Notes under the pieces: model-generated
Told to the model about the DNA's origin: nothing
Databases searched by the model: none
What the model saw: the letters and a program-made list of their open reading frames with translations, nothing else
Source: Rhodoferax sp. AJA081-3
Lineage (GTDB): Bacteria; Pseudomonadota; Gammaproteobacteria; Burkholderiales; Burkholderiaceae_C
NCBI RefSeq assembly: GCF_017798165.1
Contig: NZ_CP059068.1
Span: 5,084,001-5,148,000 of the forward strand
Reading direction: 5' to 3'
DNA length: 64,000 nt
Translations under genes and position numbers: made by a program
Shown here: positions 24,701 through 33,356 of the stretch, piece by piece
Layout: every line of letters begins with the position of its first letter
Numbering within the stretch: position 1 is the first letter of the stretch

Positions 24701-26632
24701 CTGCACACCGGCCGTGGTCAGGGCCACGACCTGGTTGGTCGTCAGTGCAGCCACCTGGTCGGTCCCCAATGCGGCCACCTGCGCGGTGCTCAAACCCGCT
24801 ATCGTGGCAGTGGACAGGGCGGCTACCGCAGCCGGGCTCAGGTTGGGTATGGACAAGGCGCCAAAGTTGGTCAGCGCCGTCATCTGGGTGGCCGTAAGGG
24901 CGCTTAGCTGGTCGGTGGTGAGTGCGCCAACCTGGGCCGTGTCCCACACCACCAGGTCCCGCGTCTCTATTACGGCGATCTGGCTGGTGGCCAGCGCGGC
25001 TATCTGGGCATTGGTCAGCGCAACAAAGTCGTCTGTGTTCAAGGCCACGATGGCGGCATTGCTCAGTGAACCGATATCGGCCACTTCTATGGCCTGTACC
25101 TGGTCCGTGCTCAGCACGGTAACTTGTTGCGTGGTCAGTGCACCGATTTGTGCGGGCGACAGTGCTGCAATCTGGGCGGGTGTGAGCGCGGCAATGGCAG
25201 CGGTGCTCAGGGCCGCAATGCCAGACGTTGGCAACTGGGTGACCGACAGGCCACCACTGGCGGTCAATGCTGCCAGTTGCGCCGTCGTCAAGGCCGCAAT
25301 CTGTGTGCTGGACAGGGCGGCGACCTGCGTGGTGCTCAGGGCCACCAGATCGCGGGTTTCGAGGGCGGGAATCTGCCGGGTGGTCAGCGCTGCCAGCTGG
25401 TCGGTGCTGAGGGCGCCCATGGCGGCGGTGCTCAGCGCCACGATGGCGGCGGTACTGAGCGCGGCAATGTCGGCCGTCTCTATGGCGGCGACCTGGCTGG
25501 TGGTCAGGGCGTCAATCTGGGCGGTGGTCAGAACTGCTACCTGGGCCGTGGTGAGTGCCGCAATCTGCGCGGTGGAAAGGGTTGCTATGGTTGCTGTTCC
25601 CAGGGCCGCTATGGCAGCAGTGCTGAGGCCGCTCAGGCTGCTGGTGCCAATTGCTGCAATGGCGCTGGAACCCATGGCGGCCAGCTGGGCGGTGGTCAGC
25701 GCGGCGACCTGGCTGCTGGTCAGCGCGGCAATCTGGGTCGACGACAACACGGCAACGTCACGCGTTTCAATGGCGGCCACCTGGCGGGTGACCAGTGCCC
25801 GGATCTGGTTGGTGCTCAGTGCGGTGATGTCCGAAGTGTCCAGCGCCACAATGCCTGCGGTCGTCAACGCGGCAAGGTCCGCCGTCTCTATGGCTGCAAT
25901 CTGGTTGGTGGTCAGCGCGGCGATCTGTCGGGTCGCCAAGGCGGCAAACTGCTCGGTGGTCAGCGCCACAATCTGGTTGGTTGACAGGGAGGCAATGGCG
26001 TCTGTACTCAGCGCCGCCGTGGCGGCCGTGCTGAAGGCGCTTATGTCGCTGGTGCCCAAAGCCGCTATGTCATCGGTGCCCAGCGCTGCCGCCTCCGCCG
26101 TGGTCAATGCACGAACCTGGGCGCTTACCAGCGACTCCACCTGGCTGGTGGTCAAGGCCTGGATTTGTGCCGTGCTCAGCACCGCAACATCGCGGGTCTC
26201 GAGTGCGGCCACCTGGTCGGTCAGCAGGGCGCCCACGTCGGATGTTTCAATGGCTTTGACCTGCCCCGTGGTCAGCGCCACGATCTGGTCCGTGGTCAGC
26301 GACTGGATTTGGTCGGAGCTCAAACCGGCAATGGCAGCGGTGCTCAAAACCGCCACGTCCACCAGTTCAAAAGCGGCCAGTTGGCTGCCGGTCAACACGG
26401 CGATCTGGTCGCTGGTCAATGCACTTACCTGGGCGGTGGTCAGGGCGGCAATTTCGCTGGTGGTCATCGCCGCCAGTTGCGCGGTGGTCAGTGCCGATGC
26501 GGCGTTGGTCGGCGTTGTGGTCTGCGAGGTGGGGGTGGGCGTGGAGCCGTCAATCTCGGGCGTGTCGGGCGCACGGTCCCGCTGGTTGACATATACGCCA
26601 ACAGCTGCAAGGACGAATAAAAGTGCGAACAC
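21776..26632 (-). CDS. Giant octapeptide-repeat protein with C-terminal calcium-binding-like domain
   Basis: A 1618-residue protein read from GTG at 26632, the first start after an in-frame stop; no good ribosome site is seen. Residues 1-16 are hydrophobic ([15 protein letters not shown]), a signal or anchor, followed by a Thr/Pro linker. Residues about 46-1325 are some 160 octapeptides of the form [TS]-T-x-Q-[IV]-x-A-[LI]. From [12 protein letters not shown] onward comes a domain with [38 protein letters not shown] and [10 protein letters not shown], as found at the ends of large RTX-like or adhesin proteins; the DxDxDG-type loops suggest Ca2+ binding. No GGxGxD nonapeptides and no secretion genes nearby. 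A surface or adhesive role is inferred. Confidence 0.85.
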   Translation of the reverse strand: MFALLFVLAAVGVYVNQRDRAPDTPEIDGSTPTPTSQTTTPTNAASALTTAQLAAMTTSEIAALTTAQVSALTSDQIAVLTGSQLAAFELVDVAVLSTAAIAGLSSDQIQSLTTDQIVALTTGQVKAIETSDVGALLTDQVAALETRDVAVLSTAQIQALTTSQVESLVSAQVRALTTAEAAALGTDDIAALGTSDISAFSTAATAALSTDAIASLSTNQIVALTTEQFAALATRQIAALTTNQIAAIETADLAALTTAGIVALDTSDITALSTNQIRALVTRQVAAIETRDVAVLSSTQIAALTSSQVAALTTAQLAAMGSSAIAAIGTSSLSGLSTAAIAALGTATIATLSTAQIAALTTAQVAVLTTAQIDALTTSQVAAIETADIAALSTAAIVALSTAAMGALSTDQLAALTTRQIPALETRDLVALSTTQVAALSSTQIAALTTAQLAALTASGGLSVTQLPTSGIAALSTAAIAALTPAQIAALSPAQIGALTTQQVTVLSTDQVQAIEVADIGSLSNAAIVALNTDDFVALTNAQIAALATSQIAVIETRDLVVWDTAQVGALTTDQLSALTATQMTALTNFGALSIPNLSPAAVAALSTATIAGLSTAQVAALGTDQVAALTTNQVVALTTAGVQALTLDHIVALSTDQVAAIESRDVAVLTTDQITALSPTQLGALTTSQVGALSTAAINTLGTVGLAALNPAAITGFGTAAIAALSTDQIVSLSSDQIAALKTSQVAALTSNQAAAIEITDLTAMGTAAIAALSTAAISALTTEQIAALGTHQVAAIETRDIAALTTDQVVALNAAHIAALGTAAIVALNTADFVALSTDQIVALGTQQIVAIETRDLAALSSTQVTAMTPAQISALTPNQLTTLTLSGGLPLTSFTTAAIAALPTATVALLNTDQIASLSTNQMLALTTAQVVALSTQAVSILSTDQLGALSTQQIAAIETRDIAVLNTDQVGSLGTVQVAALKTSQIGALNSDNIQALGTTGIAALGTAATAAITTAGITALTTDQIVALGSAQIAALKTNQVVTLSSDQLAAIETADISALSTAAIVALSTAAFTAITTDQIGALSSSQIIAIETRDIAVLSTDQFLAMGTTQIGALSTAQMGALTTDQIIALGTGVGALSTAAIAALNTLAIGALQTDQISALTSNQVAALKTNQVAALTTDQIQALETGDISALSTAAVVALSTDAIGALTTDQIGVLATQQIAAIETRDIAALNSDQVIALTTTQFGALKSSQVNAFTTDNIVALETADVAAIATAAIAGFNTDQIVALSTDQVTALTHFQVAALSMDQMNAMTTSQFVCLDFVPLILDLNDNGIYSQSINNGVRYDIFADGNLTPTGWADPGDGFLVLDRNYDGVINNASELFGDATQMQNGDQARDGYQALAELDSDLDGYISNNDLNYAELKVWTDTNSNGATDHGELHTLADLGIVNFDLNAFATSFNDNGNTVGLVSSYQTNDGRTHGLADVWFATDKDKAVPAAGGATTTVLAVDPTPMQLGVFGLVDAMAAFEQSHANKQFDLYESIDGSAKPLANGSGTSSYSTTNQLVQALRQFDANGNLIAESSHAVAALSGNGMNKQPDPAGVLAVNNRA
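22660..26495 (-). repeat. Tandem 24-bp (octapeptide) coding array
   Basis: About 160 degenerate 24-bp units. Units with ETRD (ten of them, such as ETRDVAVL and ETRDIAAL) recur about every 17 units, usually preceded five units earlier by ETAD/ETSD. That gives a higher-order period near 136 residues and about ten super-repeats. Irregular Gly/Pro breaks ([38 protein letters not shown]) recur at similar phases. DNA units differ at many silent sites. Confidence 0.8.
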
Positions 26633-26845
26633 GGGATGACTGTGGTTGGTTTACCTGGCCTGGCTGCGTGCACCGCTGAGGGAAGCCCAGCACTGCACCC
26701 GCCCTACTGAAACAAATAGTAGCGGCTTTATCCGTTATCGTGCAGTTTTCAGCGCCGCTAAAGGGCGCTCGGAGTCAACTGTCCGGAAACCCAGCCTATT
26801 TCTGGCTTTTAGGCCCCCATGCTAACCCACTGCGTGTGGATCGCT
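26633..26845. other. Intergenic region upstream of the giant repeat gene
   Basis: No gene recognised. It should contain the promoter and leader of the repeat-protein gene, but I see no convincing elements. Confidence 0.5.
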
Positions 26846-26860
26846 GCCCCCCGAGGGGGC
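26846..26860 (-). terminator. GC hairpin at the end of the alpha/beta hydrolase gene
   Basis: GCCCCC-TCG-GGGGGC on the minus strand, touching the hydrolase stop codon. There is no T run after it, so it is more likely an mRNA 3' hairpin or part of a GC-rich intergenic repeat (flanked by CCTTGGGGCGGCCCGG) than a classical terminator. Confidence 0.45.
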
Positions 26861-27693
26861 TAATTCGCCTTGGGGCGGCCCGGCGGCGAGTTGTCCATAT
26901 TGCGCAGCGCTGCCTCAATGGCGGCACCGGTGGCCTCGGGTTTTTCCATCGGAAAGAGGTGGCTGCCATCCAGCATCAGGATGCGGCCTTTGGTGACTTT
27001 TTCGGTCATGGCCATGCCAACCTGCTTCATCTCGTGGGAGGCCAAACCGCCGATAAAACTGACCGGGCATTTGACCGGGTGGCGGGTCAGCAGGCGTTCC
27101 AGGTTGTCGGGCAGGGTGTTGTAGAACTGGGTTTCCACTTCGCGGTCAAAGCTCAGAACCCGTTTGCCGTCAGCGTCCAGGGTGCCATGGGTCACGTAGT
27201 CCATCAGCACCGTATCGTCCCATTTGGCAAAGGCCTTCTTATGGCGAAAGTGCTCAAACGCGGCCTGCACCGATGGCCAGGTGTTGCGGCGCTTTTGGCT
27301 CACGGCGCCGGGCGACAAAGAGCCAAACATCTGCGTGGTCTTCATGACCCCCAGGGCGGTGGAGCGCCAGCCCCCGACGATAGGTGAATCAATCAACACC
27401 ACACCACGTGCCAACTGGGGATTGCGGGCCGCCGCCATCAGGCTCAAAAACCCGCCCAAGGAATGGCCGACCAGCCAGGCCGGTTCGCCTGTTTTGTCGG
27501 TCACACCTTGTGCAAAGTCCAGCAACTGCTGCACCACATGGGGCCAGTTGTTGCTGACGGGGTAACGTGGGTCATGGCCGTATTTTTCAATGGCCTTGAC
27601 GGCGAATCCCCGTGCCCGCAGGTCCTTGAACAGCACCTTGTAGGTGCTGGCCGGAAAGCTGTTGGCGTGTGAAAAGATGATGGTGTTGGGCAT
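26860..27693 (-). CDS. Alpha/beta hydrolase
   Basis: A 277-residue alpha/beta-hydrolase fold protein. SHANSFPASTYKVLF at the start carries the HxN oxyanion-type motif, the nucleophile elbow is GHSLGG near residue 97, the acid probably follows in FIGGLASHEMKQ, and the catalytic His is in DGSHLFPMEKP. Substrate unknown; the family includes esterases and haloperoxidase-like enzymes. The last residues PPGRPKAN are encoded by a GC-rich segment that looks like an intergenic repeat, suggesting a rebuilt C-terminus. It lies 25 bp downstream of the Anbu gene on the same strand, so they may share a transcript. Confidence 0.87.
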   Translation of the reverse strand: MPNTIIFSHANSFPASTYKVLFKDLRARGFAVKAIEKYGHDPRYPVSNNWPHVVQQLLDFAQGVTDKTGEPAWLVGHSLGGFLSLMAAARNPQLARGVVLIDSPIVGGWRSTALGVMKTTQMFGSLSPGAVSQKRRNTWPSVQAAFEHFRHKKAFAKWDDTVLMDYVTHGTLDADGKRVLSFDREVETQFYNTLPDNLERLLTRHPVKCPVSFIGGLASHEMKQVGMAMTEKVTKGRILMLDGSHLFPMEKPEATGAAIEAALRNMDNSPPGRPKAN

Positions 27694-27718
27694 GGCAGAC
27701 TTCAGGGCGCAACGGGCT

Positions 27719-28546
27719 TCAGATCAGTTTCTCTTGCGGCGTCGAGATCTTGCGCAGCGGCGCACTACGGGCCGAGCCCACCAGCAGGGGCACCATGGTC
27801 TGGCCACCATCCCACATGGGGTCTTCTATGCTGTCAAACACCTCGCGCAGCTTTTGCCCCCAGTTGTCGTGCAGCATCTTGAAATAGGGGTTGTGCTCGT
27901 CGATGCACACAATGCGGTTGCTCTGTAGCTGGTTGGCCTCGTACACCACCATGTCCATGGGTAGGCCCACCGAGAGGTTGGACTTGAGGGTGGAGTCCAT
28001 GGAGACCAGCGCACACTTGGCCGCTTCGTCCAGCGGTGTGTTGGGGGTGATGACACGGTCCAGCACGGGTTTGCCGTATTTGGATTCACCAACCTGGAAG
28101 TAGGGCGTCTCGGGTGTGGCCTCGATAAAGTTGCCGGCCGAATACACCTGGAACAGGCGCATGCCCTCGCCATTGATCTGGCCGCCAAAAATCAGCGACA
28201 CATTGAAATCGACCCCGGCCTGCTGCAGCGACACGGCGTCACGCTCGTGCACGCGGCGTATGGCGGCACCCAGCACACGGGCCGCGTCAAACATGCTTCT
28301 GGCATTCCAGATGGTGATGCCTTCGTCGTGTTCGTTGTCTTTGAGCCGCTCGACCTGCAGGATCTCGCGCACCGACTGCGAGATGCTCAGGTTGCCCGCA
28401 GACAACAGCACCATGAAGCGGTCGCCCGGGCGCTCGTAGACGATCATCTTGCGGAAGGTGCTGATCTGGTCCAAGCCGGCATTGGTGCGGGAGTCGGAGA
28501 GGAACACCAGGCCAGCGTTGAGTTTGATGGCTACGCAGTAAGTCAT
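27719..28546 (-). CDS. Anbu, proteasome-like peptidase
   Basis: A 275-residue Ntn-hydrolase of the bacterial proteasome homologue (Anbu/BPH) family. Translation from 28546 gives MTYCVAIKLNAGLVFLSDSR; removal of Met exposes the N-terminal Thr nucleophile, and the conserved Asp and Lys follow (SDSRTNAG, FRKMIVYE). The ending VGSARSAPLRK is typical. Anbu forms open-ring assemblies; its substrate is unknown. In many bacteria it clusters with an alpha-E protein, a circularly permuted ATP-grasp enzyme and a transglutaminase-like protease; none is present here. Its start faces the chemoreceptor gene across 167 bp. Confidence 0.9.
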   Translation of the reverse strand: MTYCVAIKLNAGLVFLSDSRTNAGLDQISTFRKMIVYERPGDRFMVLLSAGNLSISQSVREILQVERLKDNEHDEGITIWNARSMFDAARVLGAAIRRVHERDAVSLQQAGVDFNVSLIFGGQINGEGMRLFQVYSAGNFIEATPETPYFQVGESKYGKPVLDRVITPNTPLDEAAKCALVSMDSTLKSNLSVGLPMDMVVYEANQLQSNRIVCIDEHNPYFKMLHDNWGQKLREVFDSIEDPMWDGGQTMVPLLVGSARSAPLRKISTPQEKLI

Positions 28547-28713
28547 GGTCGGTCCAGGTTGCCTAGGGGAAATACCTAGAGTGTATCGGGGCTGGCATGC
28601 GCAAAGAACTTTGCGCTTTGCGCCCTTTTGTGCAATGCTGGAAGTTCGCGGTGTGGCCTTGCAATCCGCAACTGCCACCAAGGTTTCTTCCGTGTTTCCA
28701 TAGAAAGCAAGCA

Positions 28714-30459
28714 ATGAAAAATCTCAAGATTTCGGTTCGCCTGTACATGCTGATTGCCGTGATGTCCGCCATCATGCTGGTCTTGGGGCTGTTTGGCCTG
28801 CGCGGTTTGGACCAGACCAATGACGGCTTGAGAACCGTGTACGAGGACCGAACGGTGCCGCTGGGAATATTGTCCGACGTGCAAACCTTGCTGTTGGAGA
28901 ACCGCATTGCATTGCTCAGCATGGTGGCGAGCGCCACACCAGAGGAACTGCAGCGCGGCGTGGCCGATCTGGAGAAAAATTCGACAGAAATAGACAGACT
29001 GTGGACGCTCTACTCCTCCACCAAGGCTACGCCTGAGGAGGAGAAAGTAGCCAAACAGATGACAGAAGACCGCGCCAAATTCCGAGCGGAGGCAATGGCA
29101 CCAACTGTTGCAGCCCTCAAGGCAGGCAACTATGACGAAGCCAAAAAACTGAGTTTCGAAAAAGTGCGCCCGTTGTATGTGCCGATCCGCAAGGCAATCG
29201 CCGCACTCAACGATATACAGATTGCCGAGGCCAAGGCCGAGTTTGAGGCGGCACAGTCGCGCTTCAGTACCGCGCGCATGGTGTCATGGGCGCTGATACT
29301 GGGTGGTGTGGCCTTTGCAGTCGCGTTTGGCTGGGTCCTGATCGGTGGCATCACGCGTGATTTGGCCCAGGCCATGCAGGCCACCACCGCCGTGGAGCAG
29401 GGCGACCTGACCTTCCCTATACGTGCCGACAGCAAAGACGAAATTGGCCAGCTGCTGCGTTCCTTGCTCGGGATGCAGGCCGGTCTGGTCAAGGTGGTGT
29501 CCAACGTGCGCAGCGGGTCTGAAAGTGTGGCCACGGCCAGCGCGGAGATCGCCCAGGGTAACAACGACCTGTCGGCGCGTACCGAGCAACAGGCCAGCGC
29601 GCTGGAGGAAACTGCCGCTTCCATGGAAGAACTGTCATCCACCGTCAAGCAAAACGCCGATTCGGCACGGCAGGCCAACCAGTTGGCCATGAATGCATCC
29701 ACCGTGGCCGTGCGGGGTGGTGAAGTGGTGGGCCAGGTGGTGGAGACCATGAAAGGCATTAACGATGCCAGCCGCAAGATCAGCGACATCATCAGCGTGA
29801 TCGACGGCATCGCCTTCCAGACCAATATCCTGGCGCTGAACGCGGCGGTGGAGGCGGCACGGGCTGGCGAGCAGGGCCGTGGTTTTGCGGTGGTGGCGTC
29901 GGAAGTGCGCTCGCTGGCGGGCCGTTCTGCGGAGGCTGCCAAAGAAATCAAGGCGCTGATCAACGCCAGTGTGGAGCGGGTGGAGCAGGGTACAGCGCTG
30001 GTGGATCAGGCTGGCACCACCATGACCGAGGTGGTGAGCTCGATCAAACGGGTGACGGATTTGATGGGTGAAATCAGCGCTGCCAGCAACGAGCAGTCAG
30101 CCGGTGTCAACCAGGTGGGCGAGGCCGTGGTGCAGATGGACCAGGTCACCCAACAAAACGCCGCGCTGGTGGAAGAGATGGCTGCTGCCGCCAGCAGCCT
30201 GCAAAACCAGGCCGCTGACCTGGTGCAAGTGGTGGCGGTCTTTAAACTGGGCGCTGCTGACCATGCGGGCGCCCATGCACCCCGCCGTGCCCCCACCACA
30301 GCACCCAAGGCCCCGCCTAAAGCGGCACTGGGCAAGTCGGCTCCACCAAAATCTGCACCACGCAGCATCCCAAAGTCCACTAGTGACGGCGCCAAACCGC
30401 TGGGCATTGCGCAGAACAAGGCCGCAGACAAGGGCAATGACGACTGGGAGTCGTTTTAA
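28714..30459 (+). CDS. Methyl-accepting chemotaxis protein
   Basis: A 581-residue chemoreceptor. [20 protein letters not shown] is the first membrane segment. A four-helix-bundle periplasmic domain of about 155 residues follows ([20 protein letters not shown]), then a second membrane segment ([20 protein letters not shown]) and HAMP. The signalling domain has the hairpin tip [20 protein letters not shown] and then [20 protein letters not shown]. The C-terminus is Ala/Pro/Lys-rich and ends DDWESF, similar to the tail on which CheR/CheB dock (NWETF). The ligand is unknown. The stop abuts the mutS stop. Confidence 0.96.
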   Translation: MKNLKISVRLYMLIAVMSAIMLVLGLFGLRGLDQTNDGLRTVYEDRTVPLGILSDVQTLLLENRIALLSMVASATPEELQRGVADLEKNSTEIDRLWTLYSSTKATPEEEKVAKQMTEDRAKFRAEAMAPTVAALKAGNYDEAKKLSFEKVRPLYVPIRKAIAALNDIQIAEAKAEFEAAQSRFSTARMVSWALILGGVAFAVAFGWVLIGGITRDLAQAMQATTAVEQGDLTFPIRADSKDEIGQLLRSLLGMQAGLVKVVSNVRSGSESVATASAEIAQGNNDLSARTEQQASALEETAASMEELSSTVKQNADSARQANQLAMNASTVAVRGGEVVGQVVETMKGINDASRKISDIISVIDGIAFQTNILALNAAVEAARAGEQGRGFAVVASEVRSLAGRSAEAAKEIKALINASVERVEQGTALVDQAGTTMTEVVSSIKRVTDLMGEISAASNEQSAGVNQVGEAVVQMDQVTQQNAALVEEMAAAASSLQNQAADLVQVVAVFKLGAADHAGAHAPRRAPTTAPKAPPKAALGKSAPPKSAPRSIPKSTSDGAKPLGIAQNKAADKGNDDWESF

Positions 30460-33192
30460 CTAGTTGCCACTGCTTCCGCCCGCCAAAGCCTTCAGCTGGT
30501 ACAGCGCCTCCAGCGCCTCCCGCGGGCTCAAGGCATCCGGGTTGATAGCTGCCAGGCGCATATCCAGCGCCGAAGCGGCAATGGTTTCGGCAGCGGGGGG
30601 CGCGGCAAACAAATCCACCTGGGCCTGGGATTCCGTGGCCTGTAGCTCCAGAGCGTCCAGTGTGTGGCGCGCCTGGTTCAGCACCCCGGCGGGCATGCCT
30701 GCCAGGCGGGCCACCTGTATGCCATAACTCTTGCTGGCCGGGCCACTCTGGATTTCGTGCAGGAAGACGATGTCGCGGCCCGACTCGGTGGCGCTCACGT
30801 GCACATTCAGCGCGCTGTGGTGGGTGGCAGGGAATTCGGTCAGCTCGAAGTAGTGTGTGGCAAACAGCGTGAAGGCCTGGGTCTTGTCGTGCAGCTGTGT
30901 GGCAATGGCCGATGCCAGGGCCAGGCCGTCAAAGGTGGAGGTGCCGCGGCCAATCTCGTCCATCAGCACCAAGGAATGGGGCGTGGCCGCGTGCAGGATT
31001 TGCGCGGCCTCGGTCATCTCCAGCATGAAGGTGGACTGGGCGTTGGCCAGGTCGTCTGCCGCGCCGATGCGGGTGTGGATGGCGTCGATCGGCCCCAGGC
31101 GGCAGGCGGCTGCGGGCACATAACTGCCAACCGATGCCAACAGCACGATCAGCGCGACCTGGCGCATATAGGTGGATTTACCACCCATATTGGGGCCGGT
31201 GATGATCTGCAATCGCTGCTTGGGACCCAGGCGCGTGTCGTTGGCAATGAAGTTGCCGCTGGACAGTTCGGCCAGCCGCGCCTGGACCACCGGGTGACGG
31301 CCCTGGGTGATGTCTATGCAGGGCTCCACCGCAAACTTCGGTGCACACCAGTCCAGCGTCAGTGAACGTTCGGCCAGCGCACACAGTGCATCCAGCGCGG
31401 CCAGCGCACGCGCCGTGCGGGTCAGCACGGGCACAAAGGCCTGAAGGCGGTCCAGCACCTGCTCAAACAGCCACTTCTCCCGCGCCAGCGCGCGCTCCTG
31501 GGCGCTCAAGGCCTTGTCTTCAAACGCCTTCAGCTCGGGGGTGATGAAGCGTTCGGCATTTTTCAAAGTCTGGCGGCGGCGGTAGTCGTCGGGCACCTTG
31601 TCGGCCTGGCCCTGGGTCACTTCTATATAGAAACCATGCACCTTGTTGAACTGCACGCGCAGGTTGCTGATGCCGGTGCGGGCCCGCTCGCGGGTCTCCA
31701 AGTCCAGCAAAAAGTCGTCGCAGTTGGTCTGGATGGCACGCAGCTCGTCCAGCTCGGCATCAAAACCGGTGGCGATGACACCACCGTCGCGCACCAGGGC
31801 TGCGGGCTCGGCGGCAATAGCCTGCAGCAGCAGGGCGGCGCAGTCCGGCGGAGGCAACAGGTCGAGCGCAATGCCAGACAGCAGCCCCTCGGGAAGGCTA
31901 TTTGGCTGCGGACTCTGCGCAGGTAAAGAAGGAGCCCGCGTAGCGGGCGGGTGACACGGAGCAGAGTCCGCAGCCAAATAGCCTTCCAGTCCCCGCAAAT
32001 GCTGCGCAAGATGCTCTGTTTTTTGTAGCGTAACCACCAGGGCAACCAGTTCGCGCGGTCGCACCTGGCGCAGCGCAGTGCGGGCCGTGATACGTTCCAC
32101 ATCCGCGCTGCCCTTCAGTTGCAGGCGCAGGCCCTGCCACAGCGCCAGCGATGACGACTGTAAAGTGCCGCTGCGCAGTGTGGCAATCGCATCCAGCCGC
32201 TGTTGCGCCTGCGCGCGGTCGCGCCGGGGCGTCAGCAGCCAGCTCTTGAGCATGCGGCTGCCCATGCCGGTCATGCAGGTGTCCAACAACGAGAACAGCG
32301 TGGGCGAGTCTTCGCCGCGCAGGGTCTGGACCAGTTCCAGGTTGCGCCGGGTGGTAGGCGGCAGGTCGATCAATTCACCATCACGCTGCACCTGCACGGC
32401 GCTGATGTGGGTCAGCGCGCGACCCTGGGTGTGTTCGGCATAACCCAGCAGTGCGGCGCAGGCGGCGTGGGCCAGCGGCAGGTCTTGGGCATTCCAGCTG
32501 GCCAGGCTGGCGGCTTGCAATGCGTCCAGCAGCTTGCGCTGGCCCAGTGCGGGGTCAAACTGCCATTCGGGTCTGGCGGTGGTGTACAGCGGGTTGGTGC
32601 CACTACTGGTCATGCGCAGGCGCTTGAGCCGGTCTTCAAAGGCCTGGGTGGCACCGGCGCTGTAGGCCAGTTCGCTGGGGCTGACACGGGCCACCCACTC
32701 GGGCACGGCGTCAGGCGTGCATTCGGCCAGGTGCACCACGCCCTGGGTCACACTGAGCCAGGCCAGGCCGCAGCGGTTGCGCGGGCCCTGGTGCACGGCC
32801 ATCAGCACGGATTCGGACTTTTCGCTGAGCAACTCGGCATCGACCAGCGTGCCGGGGGTTACGACACGTACCACTTTGCGCTCCACTGGGCCCTTGCCGG
32901 TGACTTCGCCCACCTGTTCACAGATGGCGACCGATTCACCGTGGCGAATCAGCTTGGCCAGGTAACCCTCCATGGCGTGGAAGGGCACACCGGCCATGAC
33001 CACCGGCTCACCAGCAGACTGGCCGCGTTGGGTCAGCGTGATGTCCAGCAAGCGCGCGGCCTTCTCGGCATCGCCATAAAACATCTCGTAAAAATCACCC
33101 ATGCGGTAGAAGAGCAGGGTGTTGGGGTGCGCAGCCTTGAGACCAAGGTACTGCTGCATCATGGGGGTGTGTTGCTTGTCGGCGTCGCTCAT
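30460..33192 (-). CDS. mutS: DNA mismatch repair protein MutS
   Basis: A 910-residue ATPase that recognises mismatches. The start [20 protein letters not shown] matches the family; the frame is open far upstream (to 34461) but only as a shadow of the divergent gene. [12 protein letters not shown] carries the Phe-x-Glu mismatch reader. Walker A is [14 protein letters not shown], Walker [17 protein letters not shown], and the C-terminus has the dimerisation helix ([17 protein letters not shown]). Longer than the usual 850-880: residues about 402-434 are encoded by an in-frame palindromic element (31892-31987), which adds a Pro-rich loop in the core/lever region. The conserved sequence resumes at [19 protein letters not shown]. 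Confidence 0.95.
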   Translation of the reverse strand: MSDADKQHTPMMQQYLGLKAAHPNTLLFYRMGDFYEMFYGDAEKAARLLDITLTQRGQSAGEPVVMAGVPFHAMEGYLAKLIRHGESVAICEQVGEVTGKGPVERKVVRVVTPGTLVDAELLSEKSESVLMAVHQGPRNRCGLAWLSVTQGVVHLAECTPDAVPEWVARVSPSELAYSAGATQAFEDRLKRLRMTSSGTNPLYTTARPEWQFDPALGQRKLLDALQAASLASWNAQDLPLAHAACAALLGYAEHTQGRALTHISAVQVQRDGELIDLPPTTRRNLELVQTLRGEDSPTLFSLLDTCMTGMGSRMLKSWLLTPRRDRAQAQQRLDAIATLRSGTLQSSSLALWQGLRLQLKGSADVERITARTALRQVRPRELVALVVTLQKTEHLAQHLRGLEGYLAADSAPCHPPATRAPSLPAQSPQPNSLPEGLLSGIALDLLPPPDCAALLLQAIAAEPAALVRDGGVIATGFDAELDELRAIQTNCDDFLLDLETRERARTGISNLRVQFNKVHGFYIEVTQGQADKVPDDYRRRQTLKNAERFITPELKAFEDKALSAQERALAREKWLFEQVLDRLQAFVPVLTRTARALAALDALCALAERSLTLDWCAPKFAVEPCIDITQGRHPVVQARLAELSSGNFIANDTRLGPKQRLQIITGPNMGGKSTYMRQVALIVLLASVGSYVPAAACRLGPIDAIHTRIGAADDLANAQSTFMLEMTEAAQILHAATPHSLVLMDEIGRGTSTFDGLALASAIATQLHDKTQAFTLFATHYFELTEFPATHHSALNVHVSATESGRDIVFLHEIQSGPASKSYGIQVARLAGMPAGVLNQARHTLDALELQATESQAQVDLFAAPPAAETIAASALDMRLAAINPDALSPREALEALYQLKALAGGSSGN
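31892..31987. repeat. Palindromic element 1 (inside mutS): 42-nt conserved core with 27-bp arms
   Basis: Perfect inverted arms at 31892-31918 and 31961-31987 (GGAAGGCTATTTGG... paired with ...CCAAATAGCCTTCC). They enclose a 42-nt core at 31919-31960 beginning GCAGGTAAAG and ending GACACGGA. The core holds an inner hairpin GCCCGC-GTA-GCGGGC. The same core, 38 of 42 identical, occurs at 58178-58219 with unrelated arms. Confidence 0.92.
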
Positions 33193-33264
33193 GCCGGGGA
33201 GTCTATCAACTGCGCCGAGCGGGGCGCAGTGTCTTTTATGGGTAATCGGTGCTACGCTAATGGC

Positions 33265-33356
33265 AGCCATCCACCGCAGGAGCCTGCTTTGAACCCTTTG
33301 CCATTCGACGCTGAACACCGCAAGGGCTCCTGCCAGATTTGAAAGCCATCGGTGGA
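33265..33356 (+). promoter_or_regulatory. Nested inverted repeats in the leader of the GGDEF-EAL gene
   Basis: TCCACCG at 33270 and GCAGGAGCC at 33276 are matched by GGCTCCTGC at 33325 and CGGTGGA at 33350. The last contains the GTG start codon of the 33352 gene. If transcribed, the start codon could be held in a stem. Confidence 0.4.

Noticed and set aside
22660..26495. Regular spacing that might suggest a CRISPR array
   Set aside because: The repeats are 24 bp, coding, degenerate and without unique spacers; no cas genes are present.
23163..26639. A 1158-codon open frame on the plus strand opposite the giant repeat gene
   Set aside because: It is the antisense of the 24-bp repeat array, which keeps this frame open. 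It has no domain, no ribosome site, and an implausible Trp/Ser/Val-rich composition.
33290..33300. TGAACCCTTTG, resembling the ECF promoter block
   Set aside because: The GGTAA and GTCATCC blocks are missing at the fixed offsets, so it is probably chance.
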